NCBI RefSeq assembly: GCF_000761215.1
Contig: NZ_CP009438.1
Location: 868,001-932,000 of the forward strand
Source of the DNA: Streptomyces glaucescens
GTDB lineage: Bacteria; Actinomycetota; Actinomycetes; Streptomycetales; Streptomycetaceae
Direction: 5' to 3'
DNA length: 64,000 nt
Shown here: one piece after another, positions 1 through 9,100 of the stretch
How positions within the stretch are numbered: position 1 is the first letter of the stretch
Layout of the letters: every line of letters begins with the position of its first letter
The notes under the pieces: model-generated
Database searches by the model: none
The model's input: the letters and a program-made list of their open reading frames with translations, nothing else
Told to the model about the DNA's origin: nothing
Program-made: the position numbers and the translations under genes

Positions 1-22
1 CGCCGGTGGTGACGAGAGACAC
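1..22 (-). CDS. 5' end of a gene cut by the window edge
   Basis: On the minus strand a purine-rich ribosome site (GGAAAGGA, about positions 29-36) is followed by a GTG at 22-20, reading V-S-L-V-T-T-G before the window ends. It lies 21 bp downstream of the SIS gene and in the same direction, so it is probably the next gene of that operon. In many actinobacterial sugar-phosphate operons the next gene is a PfkB-type sugar kinase or an aldolase, but seven residues cannot show this. The start is supported only by the ribosome site and spacing. Confidence 0.45.
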
Positions 23-43
23 GGTCGGTCCTTTCCGGCGGGG

Positions 44-925
44 TCAGGGCGCGAGGATCACCGATCGGGTGAGGTGGCGGGGGCGGTCCGGGTCGAGGCC
101 GCGGGCGGCGGCGACGGCGACCGCGAGGCGCTGGGCGCGGACCAGTTCGGCGAGCGGGTCGAGGCCGCCGGCGATCCACTGGGCGCCGGTGGCGCGGACC
201 TCGTCGGCGAGTCCGGGCGGCGCCTGGCCCAGCATCCAGGTGGCGGTGCCGCGCGTGCTGACACTGATGGGGCCGTGCCGGTACTCCATCGCCGGGTAGG
301 ACTCGCTCCAGGCGCCGGCGGCCTCGCGCATCTTCAGGGCGGCCTCGTCGGCGAGGCCCACCGTCCAGCCGCGGCCGAGGAAGGCGAACCGGGTGCGGCC
401 GGCGAGTCCCTGCGGCAGGTCCCCGGCGAGGGCGGTGCGGGCGTCGGCGGTGACGGCGTCGGTGTGCAGGCCGAGGTGGGCGCGGAGGAGGGTGAGCGCG
501 GTGGTCGCGAAGCGGGTCTGGACGACGGAGCGTTCGTCCGCGTAGTCGAGGACGACGAGGTCGTCGGCGGTCTCGGCGACGGGGGTGGCCGGGTCGGCGG
601 TGACGGCGGTGGTGCGCAGGCGGCCCCGCAACTCGCCCAGCAGTTCGAGGACTTCGGTGGTGGTGCCGGAGCGGGTGAGGGCCACCACCCGGTCGTAGGG
701 GCGGCCGTGCGGGAACTCGGAGGCGGCGAACGCGTCGGTCTCGCCCTGGCCGGCGCCCTCCCGCAGGGCGGCGGCGGCGCGGGCCATGAAGTATGAGGTG
801 CCGCAGCCGACGAACGCCACCCGCTCCCCCGGCGCGGGCAGCGCGGCGCGGTGTCCGGGTGCCTGCCCCGCGGCTCGGGTCCAGCACTCCGGCTGGGTGC
901 GCAGCTCGTCCTCGACATGGGTCAT
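44..925 (-). CDS. SIS-domain sugar-phosphate isomerase/deaminase (AgaS/GlmS-C type)
   Basis: A 293-residue cytosolic protein with two SIS (sugar isomerase) half-domains. The N-terminal part reads VAFVGCGTSYFMARAAA, the phosphosugar-binding loop of the family, followed by a Ser/Thr-rich stretch (LTRSGTTTEVLELL) that binds the phosphate; the second half has FLGRGWTVGLADEAALKMRE, as in GlmS and AgaS. It lacks the glutamine amidotransferase domain of GlmS, so an isomerase or deaminase role on an amino-sugar phosphate is likely. The ATG at 925 has GGGAGGGG upstream. It is divergent from a DeoR regulator, which suggests induction by a sugar phosphate. The exact substrate cannot be read from the sequence. 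Confidence 0.85.
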   Translation of the reverse strand: MTHVEDELRTQPECWTRAAGQAPGHRAALPAPGERVAFVGCGTSYFMARAAAALREGAGQGETDAFAASEFPHGRPYDRVVALTRSGTTTEVLELLGELRGRLRTTAVTADPATPVAETADDLVVLDYADERSVVQTRFATTALTLLRAHLGLHTDAVTADARTALAGDLPQGLAGRTRFAFLGRGWTVGLADEAALKMREAAGAWSESYPAMEYRHGPISVSTRGTATWMLGQAPPGLADEVRATGAQWIAGGLDPLAELVRAQRLAVAVAAARGLDPDRPRHLTRSVILAP

Positions 926-960
926 GTCGTAGCCCCTCCCACTGATGTGATTGTTCATGC

Positions 961-994
961 AAGGTAGCGCGCGCTTCCGAGCATCTTCAAGCAT
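961..994 (-). promoter_or_regulatory. Promoter of the SIS gene with AGCAT repeats over the -35
   Basis: Read on the minus strand: -35 TTGAAG (990-985), 18-nt spacer, -10 TACCTT (966-961), giving a start about 28 nt before the SIS ATG. The -35 lies inside AGCAT-N5-AGCAT on the plus strand (980-994). DeoR proteins bind short direct repeats, so this is a reasonable operator for the divergent DeoR gene, but no experiment supports it. Confidence 0.4.
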
Positions 995-1056
995 GGGGAG
1001 GGAGTGGGGGTGCGCTAGGGTCGCCGAGGAGGACCGGGACCGGATGGAGGGTGCGG

Positions 1057-1836
1057 ATGTCGCGCGACGCCCGCTGGAAGGCACTGCTGGAACTGCTCGT
1101 CGAGCGCGGCCGGCTGGACGTCGAGGAGGCCGCCGCCGAGCTGGAGGTGTCGGCCGCCACGATCCGCCGGGACTTCGACCAGCTCGCCGAGCAGCAGATG
1201 CTCGTGCGGACCCGGGGCGGCGCCGTGGTGCACGGGGTGTCGTACGAACTCCCGCTGCGCTACAAGACGGCCCGCCGCGCCTCCGAGAAGCAGCGCATCG
1301 CCAAGGCGGTGGCGGAGCTGATCGCACCCGGCGAGGCGGTCGGGCTGACCGGGGGCACGACCACCACCGAGGTGGCCCGCGCGCTCGCCGTGCGCGGTGA
1401 TCTCGGCTCCGGCTCGCCCGCGCTCACCGTCGTCACCAACGCGCTCAACATCGCCAACGAGCTCGCCGTACGGCCCCAGTTCAAGATCGTCGTGACCGGC
1501 GGGGTGGCACGGGCGCAGTCGTACGAGCTGATCGGGCCGCTCGCGGACGGGGTGCTGGGCCAGGTCACGCTGGATGTGGCGGTGCTCGGTGTCGTCGCCT
1601 TCGACGTGGTGCACGGCGCCGCGGCGCACGACGAGGCGGAGGCCGCGATCAACCGGCTGCTGTGCGAGCGGGCGGAACGGGTGGTGGTCGCCGCCGACTC
1701 CAGCAAGCTGGGCCGCCGCGCCTTCGCCCGCATCTGCGCCGCGCGGGCCGTGGACACCCTGGTGACCGACACGGCGGCGGACGAGGCCGTGGTGCGGCGG
1801 TTCGAGGAGGCGGGGATCCGGGTCGTCGCCGTGTGA
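1057..1836 (+). CDS. DeoR/GlpR-family transcriptional regulator
   Basis: 259 residues. The N-terminus has the DeoR helix-turn-helix (LDVEEAAAELEVSAATIRRD) and the usual LVRTRGGAV wing; the rest is the DeoR sensor domain with the phosphosugar-binding GLTGGTTTTEVAR segment and a C-terminal DT.VTD motif. A GTG at 1051 also opens the frame, but the GGAGG at 1046-1050 would touch it; the ATG at 1057 has correct 6-nt spacing, so that start was chosen. It faces the SIS gene and probably represses it until a sugar phosphate binds. After the stop, 1861-1960 is a low-complexity stretch of GCCGGG-type words with no gene. Confidence 0.9.
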   Translation: MSRDARWKALLELLVERGRLDVEEAAAELEVSAATIRRDFDQLAEQQMLVRTRGGAVVHGVSYELPLRYKTARRASEKQRIAKAVAELIAPGEAVGLTGGTTTTEVARALAVRGDLGSGSPALTVVTNALNIANELAVRPQFKIVVTGGVARAQSYELIGPLADGVLGQVTLDVAVLGVVAFDVVHGAAAHDEAEAAINRLLCERAERVVVAADSSKLGRRAFARICAARAVDTLVTDTAADEAVVRRFEEAGIRVVAV

Positions 1837-2022
1837 CGGCCGGCGACGCCGCGGTGCGGCGCGATGCCGGACGCCGGGATCCGGCACCTGGAAGCCGGGG
1901 GTCGGGCGCCGCCAGTCGGAAGCCGGGCACGGGGGGCGGGAATCGGGCGCCGGGCGCCCGGCACGAGCGACGAGACGCCCCTAAGCTGGAACCGCGCTGG
2001 CGGACCTTCGAGGGAGGCGGCG

Positions 2023-3855
2023 ATGGCCGGGACAGCGAGCGGCGGCGGCTCCGGAGGGCCGCGTTACCTGCCGGTCGCCGAGCACGGGCTGATCGGCGAT
2101 CTGCGCAGCGTGGCCCTGACGGGCACCGACGGCACCATCGACTGGTACTGCTGTCCCGCCTTCGACGCGCCGAGCGTCTTCGCCTCCATCCTGGACGCCG
2201 AGCGCGGCGGCGCCTTCCGGCTGTCGGCCGCCGGACCGGCGAAGACGAAGCAGTTCTACTTCCCCGACACCAACGTCCTGATCACCCGCTTCTTCACCGA
2301 GGACGGCGTGGGTGAGGTGCAGGACTTCATGCCCGTCCGCGGCGAGCGGGCGGAGGCCGAACGGCACCGGCTGATCCGCCGGGTGGTGTGCGTCCGCGGG
2401 TCGGTGGTGTTCCGCGCACACGTCGCGCCCCGCTTCGACTTCGGCGCGCGGCCGCACACCCTGCGCATGGAGGACGGCGTGGCGGTCTTCGCCTCGGCCG
2501 GGCTGACGCTCGCGCTCACCGCGACCGTGCCGCTGGAGCCGGACGGGCCGGACGCGCGGGCCGAGTTCAAACTCGCCGAGGGCGAGTCCGCGGTGTTCGC
2601 GCTCGACCAGGTGGGCGGTGACGTGGCGCCACGCCGGTGCCCCCGCACGGAGGCCGAGGAGGAGTTCCAGGCCACGGTGGCGTACTGGCGCCGGTGGCTG
2701 TCCCAGTCCCGGTACCGGGGCCGCTGGCGGGAGATGGTGCACCGCTCGGCACTCACCCTGAAGCTGCTCACCTACGCGCCGACGGGCGCGATCGTCGCCG
2801 CCCCCACCACCAGCCTGCCCGAGCGGCCGGGCGGCGAGCGCAACTGGGACTACCGGTACGTGTGGGTGCGCGACGCCGCGTTCTGCGTGTACGCGCTGCT
2901 GCGGCTGGGGTTCAGCGGTGAGGCCGAGGCGTTCATGGACTTCGTGACCCGGCACGTCAGCCCGGGCGACAGCCGGGCCTCCGGCCCGCTGCAGATCATG
3001 TACGGCATCGACGGCCGCACCGATCTGACGGAACGCGAACTGCCCCAGCTCGAGGGGCACCAGGGCTCCGCCCCGGTCCGGGTCGGCAACGCGGCGGCCG
3101 AACAGCTCCAGCTGGACATCTACGGCGCACTCCTCGACTCCATCTACCTCTACGACAGGTGGGCGCGCCCCATCTCCAGCGCCCAGTGGGACGACGTCTG
3201 CGCGCTCGTCGACTGGGTGTGCGCGCACTGGGACCAGCCGGACGAGGGCATCTGGGAGACCCGGGGCGGCCGGCGGAACTACCTGTACTCGCGGCTGATG
3301 TGCTGGGTGGCGATCGAGCGGGGCATCCGGATCGCCGTGCGACGCGGGCTCCCCGCCGACCTGCTCCGCTGGCAGGAGGCCCGGGACGCCGTCTACCGGC
3401 GGATCCACAGCCGCGGCTGGTCGGCGAAGCGACAGGCCTTCGTGCAGTACGAGGGCGGTGAGGTGCTGGACGCGGCGGTGCTGATGATGCCGCTGACCAA
3501 GTTCATCGCGCCGACCGACCCCAAGTGGCTGTCCACCCTCGACGCGCTGACCGAGGAGCTGGTGTCGGACTCGCTGGTCTACCGCTACGACCCGCAGGCC
3601 AGCCCGGACGGACTGCGCGGCGACGAGGGCACGTTCTCGATCTGCTCGTTCTGGTACGTCGAGGCGATGGTGCACGCCGGCCGGGTGGACGAGGCCCGGC
3701 TGGCGTTCGAGAAGATGCTCACCTACGCCAACCATCTGGGCCTGTACGCCGAGGAGATCGGCCACACCGGCGACCAGCAGGGCAACTTCCCGCAGGCGTT
3801 CACCCACCTCGCCCTGATCAGCGCCGCGTTCCACCTGGACCGCGCCCTCGGCTGA
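2023..3855 (+). CDS. Glycoside hydrolase family 15 protein (glucoamylase/trehalase-like)
   Basis: 610 residues, no signal peptide, so cytosolic. The N-terminal beta-sandwich starts with YLPVAEHGLIGDLRSVAL and DGTIDWYCCPAFDAPSVF, the usual opening of actinobacterial GH15 enzymes. The (alpha/alpha)6 barrel carries RNWDYRYVWVRDAAF, IWETRGG and the late EEIGHTGDQQGNFPQAFTH segment, where the GH15 catalytic glutamates are found. Known members hydrolyse glucans or trehalose. The ATG at 2023 follows AGGGAGG (2011-2017). An upstream in-frame extension to 1864 runs through low-complexity DNA and is unlikely to be translated. Which glucan or disaccharide is cleaved cannot be told. Confidence 0.9.
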   Translation: MAGTASGGGSGGPRYLPVAEHGLIGDLRSVALTGTDGTIDWYCCPAFDAPSVFASILDAERGGAFRLSAAGPAKTKQFYFPDTNVLITRFFTEDGVGEVQDFMPVRGERAEAERHRLIRRVVCVRGSVVFRAHVAPRFDFGARPHTLRMEDGVAVFASAGLTLALTATVPLEPDGPDARAEFKLAEGESAVFALDQVGGDVAPRRCPRTEAEEEFQATVAYWRRWLSQSRYRGRWREMVHRSALTLKLLTYAPTGAIVAAPTTSLPERPGGERNWDYRYVWVRDAAFCVYALLRLGFSGEAEAFMDFVTRHVSPGDSRASGPLQIMYGIDGRTDLTERELPQLEGHQGSAPVRVGNAAAEQLQLDIYGALLDSIYLYDRWARPISSAQWDDVCALVDWVCAHWDQPDEGIWETRGGRRNYLYSRLMCWVAIERGIRIAVRRGLPADLLRWQEARDAVYRRIHSRGWSAKRQAFVQYEGGEVLDAAVLMMPLTKFIAPTDPKWLSTLDALTEELVSDSLVYRYDPQASPDGLRGDEGTFSICSFWYVEAMVHAGRVDEARLAFEKMLTYANHLGLYAEEIGHTGDQQGNFPQAFTHLALISAAFHLDRALG

Positions 3856-4406
3856 ACCGCCCCGCCGCCCCGGGCGGGGACACGGCGCCCGGAGCGGCGG
3901 CGACCCGGTGCGCGATCCGGCGGAGAACCCGGTTCACCGTCCGGCGGGGACACGGCACCCGGAGCGGCCGGGACACGGCGACCGCCGGCCTCGCTCACGG
4001 CCGGAACGACGACCGATGAGGGGCGTGATCCGGCCGACTTGATCAGGGTGCCGCGGTGGACGCCGCCGCCCCGGCGGCGCAGCCTTCGCCCTCCCCCTGC
4101 CATGGGACAGGTGCTGGTCACGCGACTCACCGGCCCTACGGGACCGGACGTGCCACCGGCCCCGCGCGTCAGCGCGGGAGCGCCGTCATGGGAGAATGCT
4201 CCGGTCGATCATGGCTGAAAAGCATCGACTCCGACGCCCCCTCGCGTGCCCCGGACCACGGATCGCCCATGAACCGTGCGCGCGCCGCGCCATCGCCTCC
4301 GTACGGCCACTCGTCCGCCATCCCCCGGCGAGCCGGCCGCCTCCTGGGTGACGCGTACGGCGTGCACGGTCGGAGTCGACTCCCCGTAGCTGAAAGGGCA
4401 CGCTGT
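3856..4406. other. 551-bp intergenic region
   Basis: No gene was recognised. It holds two copies of a 26-bp repeat (separate entry), a 7-bp perfect hairpin with a GTCA loop at 4161-4178 (CCCGCGC/GCGCGGG) and a perfect 12-bp palindrome GGAGTCGACTCC at 4372-4383, 23 bp before the next start codon. The long purine-poor stretch could be an untranslated leader, but it does not match a riboswitch that I recognise. Confidence 0.5.
3873..3968 (+). repeat. 26-bp direct repeat, two copies 70 bp apart
   Basis: GGCGGGGACACGG followed by CRCCCGGAGCGGC occurs at 3873-3898 and 3943-3968 with a single difference (G/A). The copies start 18 bp after the stop codon of the GH15 gene. The DNA between them is unrelated. 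This is one of several short duplications at gene 3' ends in this window. Confidence 0.7.
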
Positions 4407-6047
4407 ATGACACGTCGAACGGCACGCCGCTGGCTGATCGCCGGGACGACGGCCGCCTGTGTGGCCGCCGCCGCACTGGCCGCCACGGTGGAGAACCGGC
4501 CGGCCGTGCGGCAGACGGACACGACGGCCGCCGAGGAGCTGCCGCTGGGCGCCGCCACGCTGGAGGAGACCCGGACCTCCCGGGAGCTGGCGCCCGGGGT
4601 CACGCACATCGCGATCGAGCGGGGCCATAGGTCGGCGGGCGACTTCTGGACCGTGACGATCGGGCTCGCCACCAACAAGGCGGAGGCAGCCGAGCTGGAG
4701 CGCAAGGTGCGCGCCGCCGGCTACCGGCCGCGGCGCGACCGCACCGCCGGACCCGACCCGCGGGGCCCTCTCGGCCGGCCGCTCGGCTGGATGGTGCGGG
4801 TGGGCCGGTATGCCGACCGGGCCGCCGCCGACCGGGCCGAGGACGAGATCACGGCCCGCGGGCTGCCCGGGCACGTCCAGCACACCAGCGAGGACGGGCT
4901 CGCGACCACCGGGCCCTGGTCACTGGACGTGCTCGTGGTGGACCCCGCGCGCTTCCGCGGCCGGCTGCGGTCCGAGCTGGCGACCGGTGTCGTACCGGGC
5001 CGCGAGACGACCAGCTCGGTGGCACGGCGCACCGGCGCCCTCGCCGCGGTCAACGCCGGCTATTTCGTCATCGGCGGCGAGAAGCACACTCCCGGCAACT
5101 GGGTGGCCGGCACCGACGGCGATCCCGCCGGCGTCTCGGTGATCGGCGGGGAGCTCGTCTCGGAAGCCGTGAACGGGCGGCCCGCCCTCGTCGTCCCGGC
5201 CGGCAACGGCCGGAACACCTCGGTCCGGCGGATCGAGACCCGGATCACGGTCGCCGCCGCCGACGGCGCGTCCCGCGAGGTGACCGGCCTCAACCGGCGG
5301 CCGGGTCTGATCCCGAACTGCGGCGGCGTCGGGAACGCCACCCCGTTCTCCCGCCCGGCGCACGACTACACCTGCGGCAACGCGGACGAGGTGATCGCCC
5401 TCACCCCGGCGTTCGGCACCTCCGCCCCGCAGGGGCCCGGATTCCAGGCCACCCTCGGCGCCGACGGCCGGGTCACGGCGGTCCGGGAGGGCCGGGGCGG
5501 GCCCGTGCCCCGGCTCGGCACCGTCCTCCAGGGCACCGGAGGCGGAGCCGACTGGCTGCGCGCCCACGCCAGGGTCGGTGCCCCGCTGACGGTGCGCGGC
5601 ACCGTGGTGGACGCCGGGACGCGGACCCCGCTGGAACTCACCCCGGACACCTCCGTCGTCAACGGCGGCCCCCTGCTGCTGCGGGACGGGAAGCCGGCGC
5701 TCGACCCGGTGCGGGACGGGTGGAGCCCCCAGGACATCGCCGGCGCGGACCGCGCCGGCATGTACAACGACTGGTACCTGCGCCGCAATCCGCGCACCGC
5801 GGCGGGTGTCACGCGGGACGGGCGCCTCCTGCTGCTCACCGTCGACGGCCGCCGGCCCGGTCACAGCGCGGGTCTGTCGATCACCGAGACCGCCGAGGTC
5901 ATGCGCGGCCTCGGCGCGGTGCACGCGATCAACCTGGACGGCGGTGGCTCGACGGCGATGGTCGTGCGCGACGAACTCCAGGGCCACCCCAGCGACCCCA
6001 CGGGCGAGCGGCCCACCGGGGACACCCTGGTCGTGCTGCCGCAGTAG
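4407..6047 (+). CDS. Secreted SPOR and phosphodiester glycosidase (NAGPA) domain protein
   Basis: 546 residues. An N-terminal signal or anchor (RRWLIAGTTAACVAAAALAA) points to export. Around residues 70-160 is a SPOR-like repeat region (FWTVTIGLATNKAEAAELE, then WMVRVGRYADRAAADRAE), which in other proteins binds denuded peptidoglycan. The C-terminal two thirds is a NAGPA domain, with AVNAGYF, NGGPLLLRDG, and the hallmark AINLDGGGSTAM near the end. The family cleaves phosphodiester-linked sugars; in bacteria it is thought to act on wall polymers. The ATG at 4407 has AAAGGG upstream. A start at 4056 is also open but lacks a signal peptide at its beginning. Confidence 0.88.
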   Translation: MTRRTARRWLIAGTTAACVAAAALAATVENRPAVRQTDTTAAEELPLGAATLEETRTSRELAPGVTHIAIERGHRSAGDFWTVTIGLATNKAEAAELERKVRAAGYRPRRDRTAGPDPRGPLGRPLGWMVRVGRYADRAAADRAEDEITARGLPGHVQHTSEDGLATTGPWSLDVLVVDPARFRGRLRSELATGVVPGRETTSSVARRTGALAAVNAGYFVIGGEKHTPGNWVAGTDGDPAGVSVIGGELVSEAVNGRPALVVPAGNGRNTSVRRIETRITVAAADGASREVTGLNRRPGLIPNCGGVGNATPFSRPAHDYTCGNADEVIALTPAFGTSAPQGPGFQATLGADGRVTAVREGRGGPVPRLGTVLQGTGGGADWLRAHARVGAPLTVRGTVVDAGTRTPLELTPDTSVVNGGPLLLRDGKPALDPVRDGWSPQDIAGADRAGMYNDWYLRRNPRTAAGVTRDGRLLLLTVDGRRPGHSAGLSITETAEVMRGLGAVHAINLDGGGSTAMVVRDELQGHPSDPTGERPTGDTLVVLPQ

Positions 6048-6197
6048 GTGACGTCCCGCCGGCCGGACCGGACCGGCGAGCGGCGGCCGGTGCCGGACGG
6101 CCGGGCGGCCTGACGGCCGGTAGGGGCGACCCCCCTCCGGGCGGCAGAACGCGGCATGGTTATCATCTGAGCGCCACCTAGCTCGAAAGATGGATCT

Positions 6198-7643
6198 GTG
6201 ACTGTCAACGAGGACTCGTTCACGAACTGGAAGAACCGCGAGGAGATCGCGGAGTCGATGATCCCGATCATCGGGAAGCTGCACCGGGAGCGGGACGTCA
6301 CCGTCCTCCTCCACAGCCGCTCCTTGGTGAACAAGTCGGTGGTCAGCATCCTCAAGACCCACCGCTTCGCCCGGCAGATCGCCGGCGAGGAGCTGTCGGT
6401 GACCGAGACGATGCCGTTCCTGCAGGCGCTCACCGCGCTCGATCTCGGCCCGTCCCAGATCGACATCGGCATGCTCGCCGCCACCTACAAGGCCGACGAC
6501 CGCGGACTGTCGGTCGAGGACTTCACCGCCGAGGCCGTCGCCGGCGCCACCGGCGCCAACAAGATCGAACGGCGCGAGGGCCGGGACGTCGTCCTCTACG
6601 GCTTCGGCCGCATCGGCCGCCTCGTCGCCCGGCTGCTCATCGAGAAGTCCGGCTCGGGCAACGGCCTGCGGCTGCGCGCCATCGTCGTGCGCGGCGGCGG
6701 TGAGCAGGACCTCGTGAAGCGGGCCTCGCTGCTGCGCCGCGACTCGATCCACGGCCAGTTCCAGGGCACGATCACGGTCGACGAGGAAGCCGGCACGATC
6801 GTCGCCAACGGCAACACCATCAAGGTGATCTACGCCAACGACCCCTCCGAGGTCGACTACACGGCGTACGGCATCAAGAACGCCATCCTCATCGACAACA
6901 CCGGCAAGTGGCGCGACCGCGCGGGCCTGTCCAAGCACCTGCGCCCCGGCATCGACAAGGTCGTGCTCACCGCGCCGGGCAAGGGCGACGTCCCGAACAT
7001 CGTGCACGGCGTCAACCACGACACCATCAAGCCGGACGAGAAGATCCTGTCCTGCGCCTCCTGCACCACCAACGCGATCGTCCCGCCGCTGAAGGCCATG
7101 GACGACGAGTTCGGCGTGCTGCGCGGCCACGTGGAGACCGTCCACTCGTTCACCAACGACCAGAACCTGCTGGACAACTACCACAAGGCCGACCGCCGCG
7201 GGCGCTCCGCGCCGCTCAACATGGTGATCACCGAGACCGGTGCCGCCTCGGCCGTCGCCAAGGCGCTGCCCGACCTCAAGGCGCCCATCACCGGCAGCTC
7301 CATCCGGGTTCCGGTGCCGGACGTGTCGATCGCGATCCTCAGCCTGCGCCTCGGCCGTGAGACGACCCGCGAGGAGGTCCTCGACTACCTGCGCAACGTC
7401 TCGCTGACCTCCCCGCTCAAGCGCCAGATCGACTTCACCACGGCGCCCGACGCGGTCTCCAGCGACTTCATCGGCTCGCGGCACGCCTCGATCGTCGACG
7501 CCGGCGCGACCAAGGTCGACGGCGACAACGCGATCCTGTACCTGTGGTACGACAACGAGTTCGGCTACTCGTGCCAGGTCATCCGCGTCGTGCAGCACGT
7601 CTCCGGGGTGGAGTACCCGACGTACCCGGCGCCCGGCGCCTGA
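6198..7643 (+). CDS. gap: Glyceraldehyde-3-phosphate dehydrogenase, long form
   Basis: 481 residues, about 140 more than classical GAPDH. The first 130 residues (WKNREEIAESMIPIIGKLHR...) are an N-terminal extension of unknown role. The NAD(P) fold starts near residue 131 with VVLYGFGRIGRLVARLL. The active-site cysteine is Cys289 in SCASCTTNAIVPPL, and the His segment follows in HVETVHSFTNDQNLLDNYHK. The enzyme interconverts glyceraldehyde-3-phosphate and 1,3-bisphosphoglycerate in the cytosol. The GTG at 6198 was chosen because homologues of this long form start with a similar acidic helix; the ribosome site is weak (GATGGAT). It is monocistronic, with a strong terminator behind it. Whether the direction is glycolytic or gluconeogenic is not visible. 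Confidence 0.93.
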   Translation: MTVNEDSFTNWKNREEIAESMIPIIGKLHRERDVTVLLHSRSLVNKSVVSILKTHRFARQIAGEELSVTETMPFLQALTALDLGPSQIDIGMLAATYKADDRGLSVEDFTAEAVAGATGANKIERREGRDVVLYGFGRIGRLVARLLIEKSGSGNGLRLRAIVVRGGGEQDLVKRASLLRRDSIHGQFQGTITVDEEAGTIVANGNTIKVIYANDPSEVDYTAYGIKNAILIDNTGKWRDRAGLSKHLRPGIDKVVLTAPGKGDVPNIVHGVNHDTIKPDEKILSCASCTTNAIVPPLKAMDDEFGVLRGHVETVHSFTNDQNLLDNYHKADRRGRSAPLNMVITETGAASAVAKALPDLKAPITGSSIRVPVPDVSIAILSLRLGRETTREEVLDYLRNVSLTSPLKRQIDFTTAPDAVSSDFIGSRHASIVDAGATKVDGDNAILYLWYDNEFGYSCQVIRVVQHVSGVEYPTYPAPGA

Positions 7644-7661
7644 TCCGGGACACCCGGCACC

Positions 7662-7710
7662 CGCGGCGGCCGTGCGCCCGACCCCACCGGTCGGGCGCAC
7701 GGCCGCCGCG
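7662..7710 (+). terminator. Strong intrinsic terminator of gap
   Basis: A perfect 22-bp inverted repeat (7662-7683 with 7689-7710) with a 5-nt loop CCACC, followed by CCCTTTCCCC. It starts 18 bp after the gap stop codon. The T-run is short, as usual in Streptomyces. Confidence 0.9.
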
Positions 7711-7811
7711 CCCTTTCCCCGAGGCGCCATTTCCCCGGGGGGAGAGCGCAACCATTCAGGGAACCCGACTGTCTCATCTGATATCGGACAGCGAATGCCC
7801 TAGGGGACGCA

Positions 7812-8390
7812 ATGGCGCGAAAACGAACAGCATGGGCGACAGCCGCACTCGTCGGCATCACCTTGACGGCGGCGGCCGTGCCGGCCCAGGCCACCGCACC
7901 CACCACCACCCGGACCACGGCCTGCCCCACCGGCTGGGGCAGCCTCGCCAGGACCGGCGGCGCCGGCACGACGGAACCGCTGACGAACGTCAGGGCCGGC
8001 CGGCACGCCTGCTACGACCGGCTGGTCATCGACGTCCCCGGCGCCGGCAAGGGCGTCGGCTACCGGGTCGGTTACGTGGACCGGCTCCACCAGGACGGCT
8101 CCGGCCGTCCCGTCCCGGTCGCGGGCAAGGCCGTCCTGGAGATCCGGGTCATGGCACCCGCCTACGATCCCGAGACCGGTGCGCCCGTCTATCCCGGCCG
8201 GGCCGGGCGTCCGCTCCCGGGCGTGGACCTCACCGGCTACCGCACCTTCCGCGACGCCCGCTTCGTGGGCAGCTTCGAGGGCGAGAGCCAGTTCGGGCTC
8301 GGCCTGCGCGCCCGGCTGCCGTTCCGGGTGACGCAGACAGCCGACCGGGTCGTGGTGGACGTGGCCCACAACTGGACCGGCAGCCGCTGA
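7812..8390 (+). CDS. Secreted AMIN-like domain protein of unknown function
   Basis: 192 residues with a clear signal peptide (MARKRTAWATAALVGITLTA, cleavage near VPAQA-TA). The mature part has HACYDRLVIDVPGAG, GYRVGYVD, and a late RVTQTADRVVVDVAH, the pattern of the actinobacterial AMIN-like domain, a small beta-domain found in exported proteins. Two cysteines flank the first strand (TACPTGWG and HACYD) and may form a disulphide. AGGGGAC precedes the ATG at 7812. No enzymatic residues are evident. Confidence 0.75.
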   Translation: MARKRTAWATAALVGITLTAAAVPAQATAPTTTRTTACPTGWGSLARTGGAGTTEPLTNVRAGRHACYDRLVIDVPGAGKGVGYRVGYVDRLHQDGSGRPVPVAGKAVLEIRVMAPAYDPETGAPVYPGRAGRPLPGVDLTGYRTFRDARFVGSFEGESQFGLGLRARLPFRVTQTADRVVVDVAHNWTGSR

Positions 8391-8413
8391 CCCGGACCGG
8401 TCCCTGAGACCGG

Positions 8414-8953
8414 TCAGGCCGGCTGCCGCACCCGCCCGGCAGCCGGTGGGGTCGGCCCGGAACCCGCCCGCCGCTTCCGGCCCCGCCGGGTCGGGCCCCA
8501 GGGCTTCAGGACCGAGACCGCCGTCATGAAGACGTAGGCGGACAGCGAGACGGCCGGGCCGAAGAGCACGTCCCCGGCGTCCGGCAGCGGCCGTCCGCCG
8601 GAGACGGCGGCGACCGCCTCGTTCACCCCGGGACGCAGGGCGAGCACGGTCGCGGTGGTCGTGGCCAGCGTGAGCCAGAACTTGGTGTACACCCATCGGT
8701 GCCGCGCCAGCCCCCACGCGGTGCCCAGGGCGAGCACCAGTCCGCTGAGCAGGGTGAGGAACGCGGCGGGGAGCAGCAGCCAGTCGGCGAAGAGCTTCAT
8801 GCTCCGCACGGCGGCCGTCACGGCCGGTGCGGAACCGGTGGTGGTCGCGGTGATGCCGAGGGCGAGCAGCCCGAGCGTGAGCCCGAGCCAGCCGGCGGAG
8901 GCGGCCACGTGGACGACGAGGAGGGCCCGGCGTGCGGGTCGGCTGAGTTTCAC
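8414..8953 (-). CDS. DUF2269-like small integral membrane protein
   Basis: 179 residues with four predicted hydrophobic segments (LLVVHVAASAGWLGLTLGLL; ADWLLLPAAFLTLLSGLVLA; FWLTLATTTATVLAL; SAYVFMTAVSVL), with the His in the first segment that is common in DUF2269 proteins. The tail is basic and probably cytosolic. The GTG at 8953 has GGGAG five bases upstream; a longer frame to 9022 has no signal for a start. The function of the family is unknown. Confidence 0.65.
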   Translation of the reverse strand: MKLSRPARRALLVVHVAASAGWLGLTLGLLALGITATTTGSAPAVTAAVRSMKLFADWLLLPAAFLTLLSGLVLALGTAWGLARHRWVYTKFWLTLATTTATVLALRPGVNEAVAAVSGGRPLPDAGDVLFGPAVSLSAYVFMTAVSVLKPWGPTRRGRKRRAGSGPTPPAAGRVRQPA

Positions 8954-9100
8954 GTCTCCCACGCTGCCCGGCGGCGCCGCCGCGGGCGTCCGACGGCGGG
9001 AGTGACCCCGCGTGCTTCCCACGGCGTACGCGCACCGGAGGAGCGTGCGCGCCGCCGCGGGCGCGGGTGACGCGGGCGCGGGTGACGCGGGCGGGGGTGC

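Noticed and set aside
4130..4406. Riboswitch in the long leader before the NAGPA gene
   Set aside because: Only a 7-bp hairpin and a 12-bp palindrome are visible; no conserved core of c-di-AMP, cobalamin or other known riboswitch was found.
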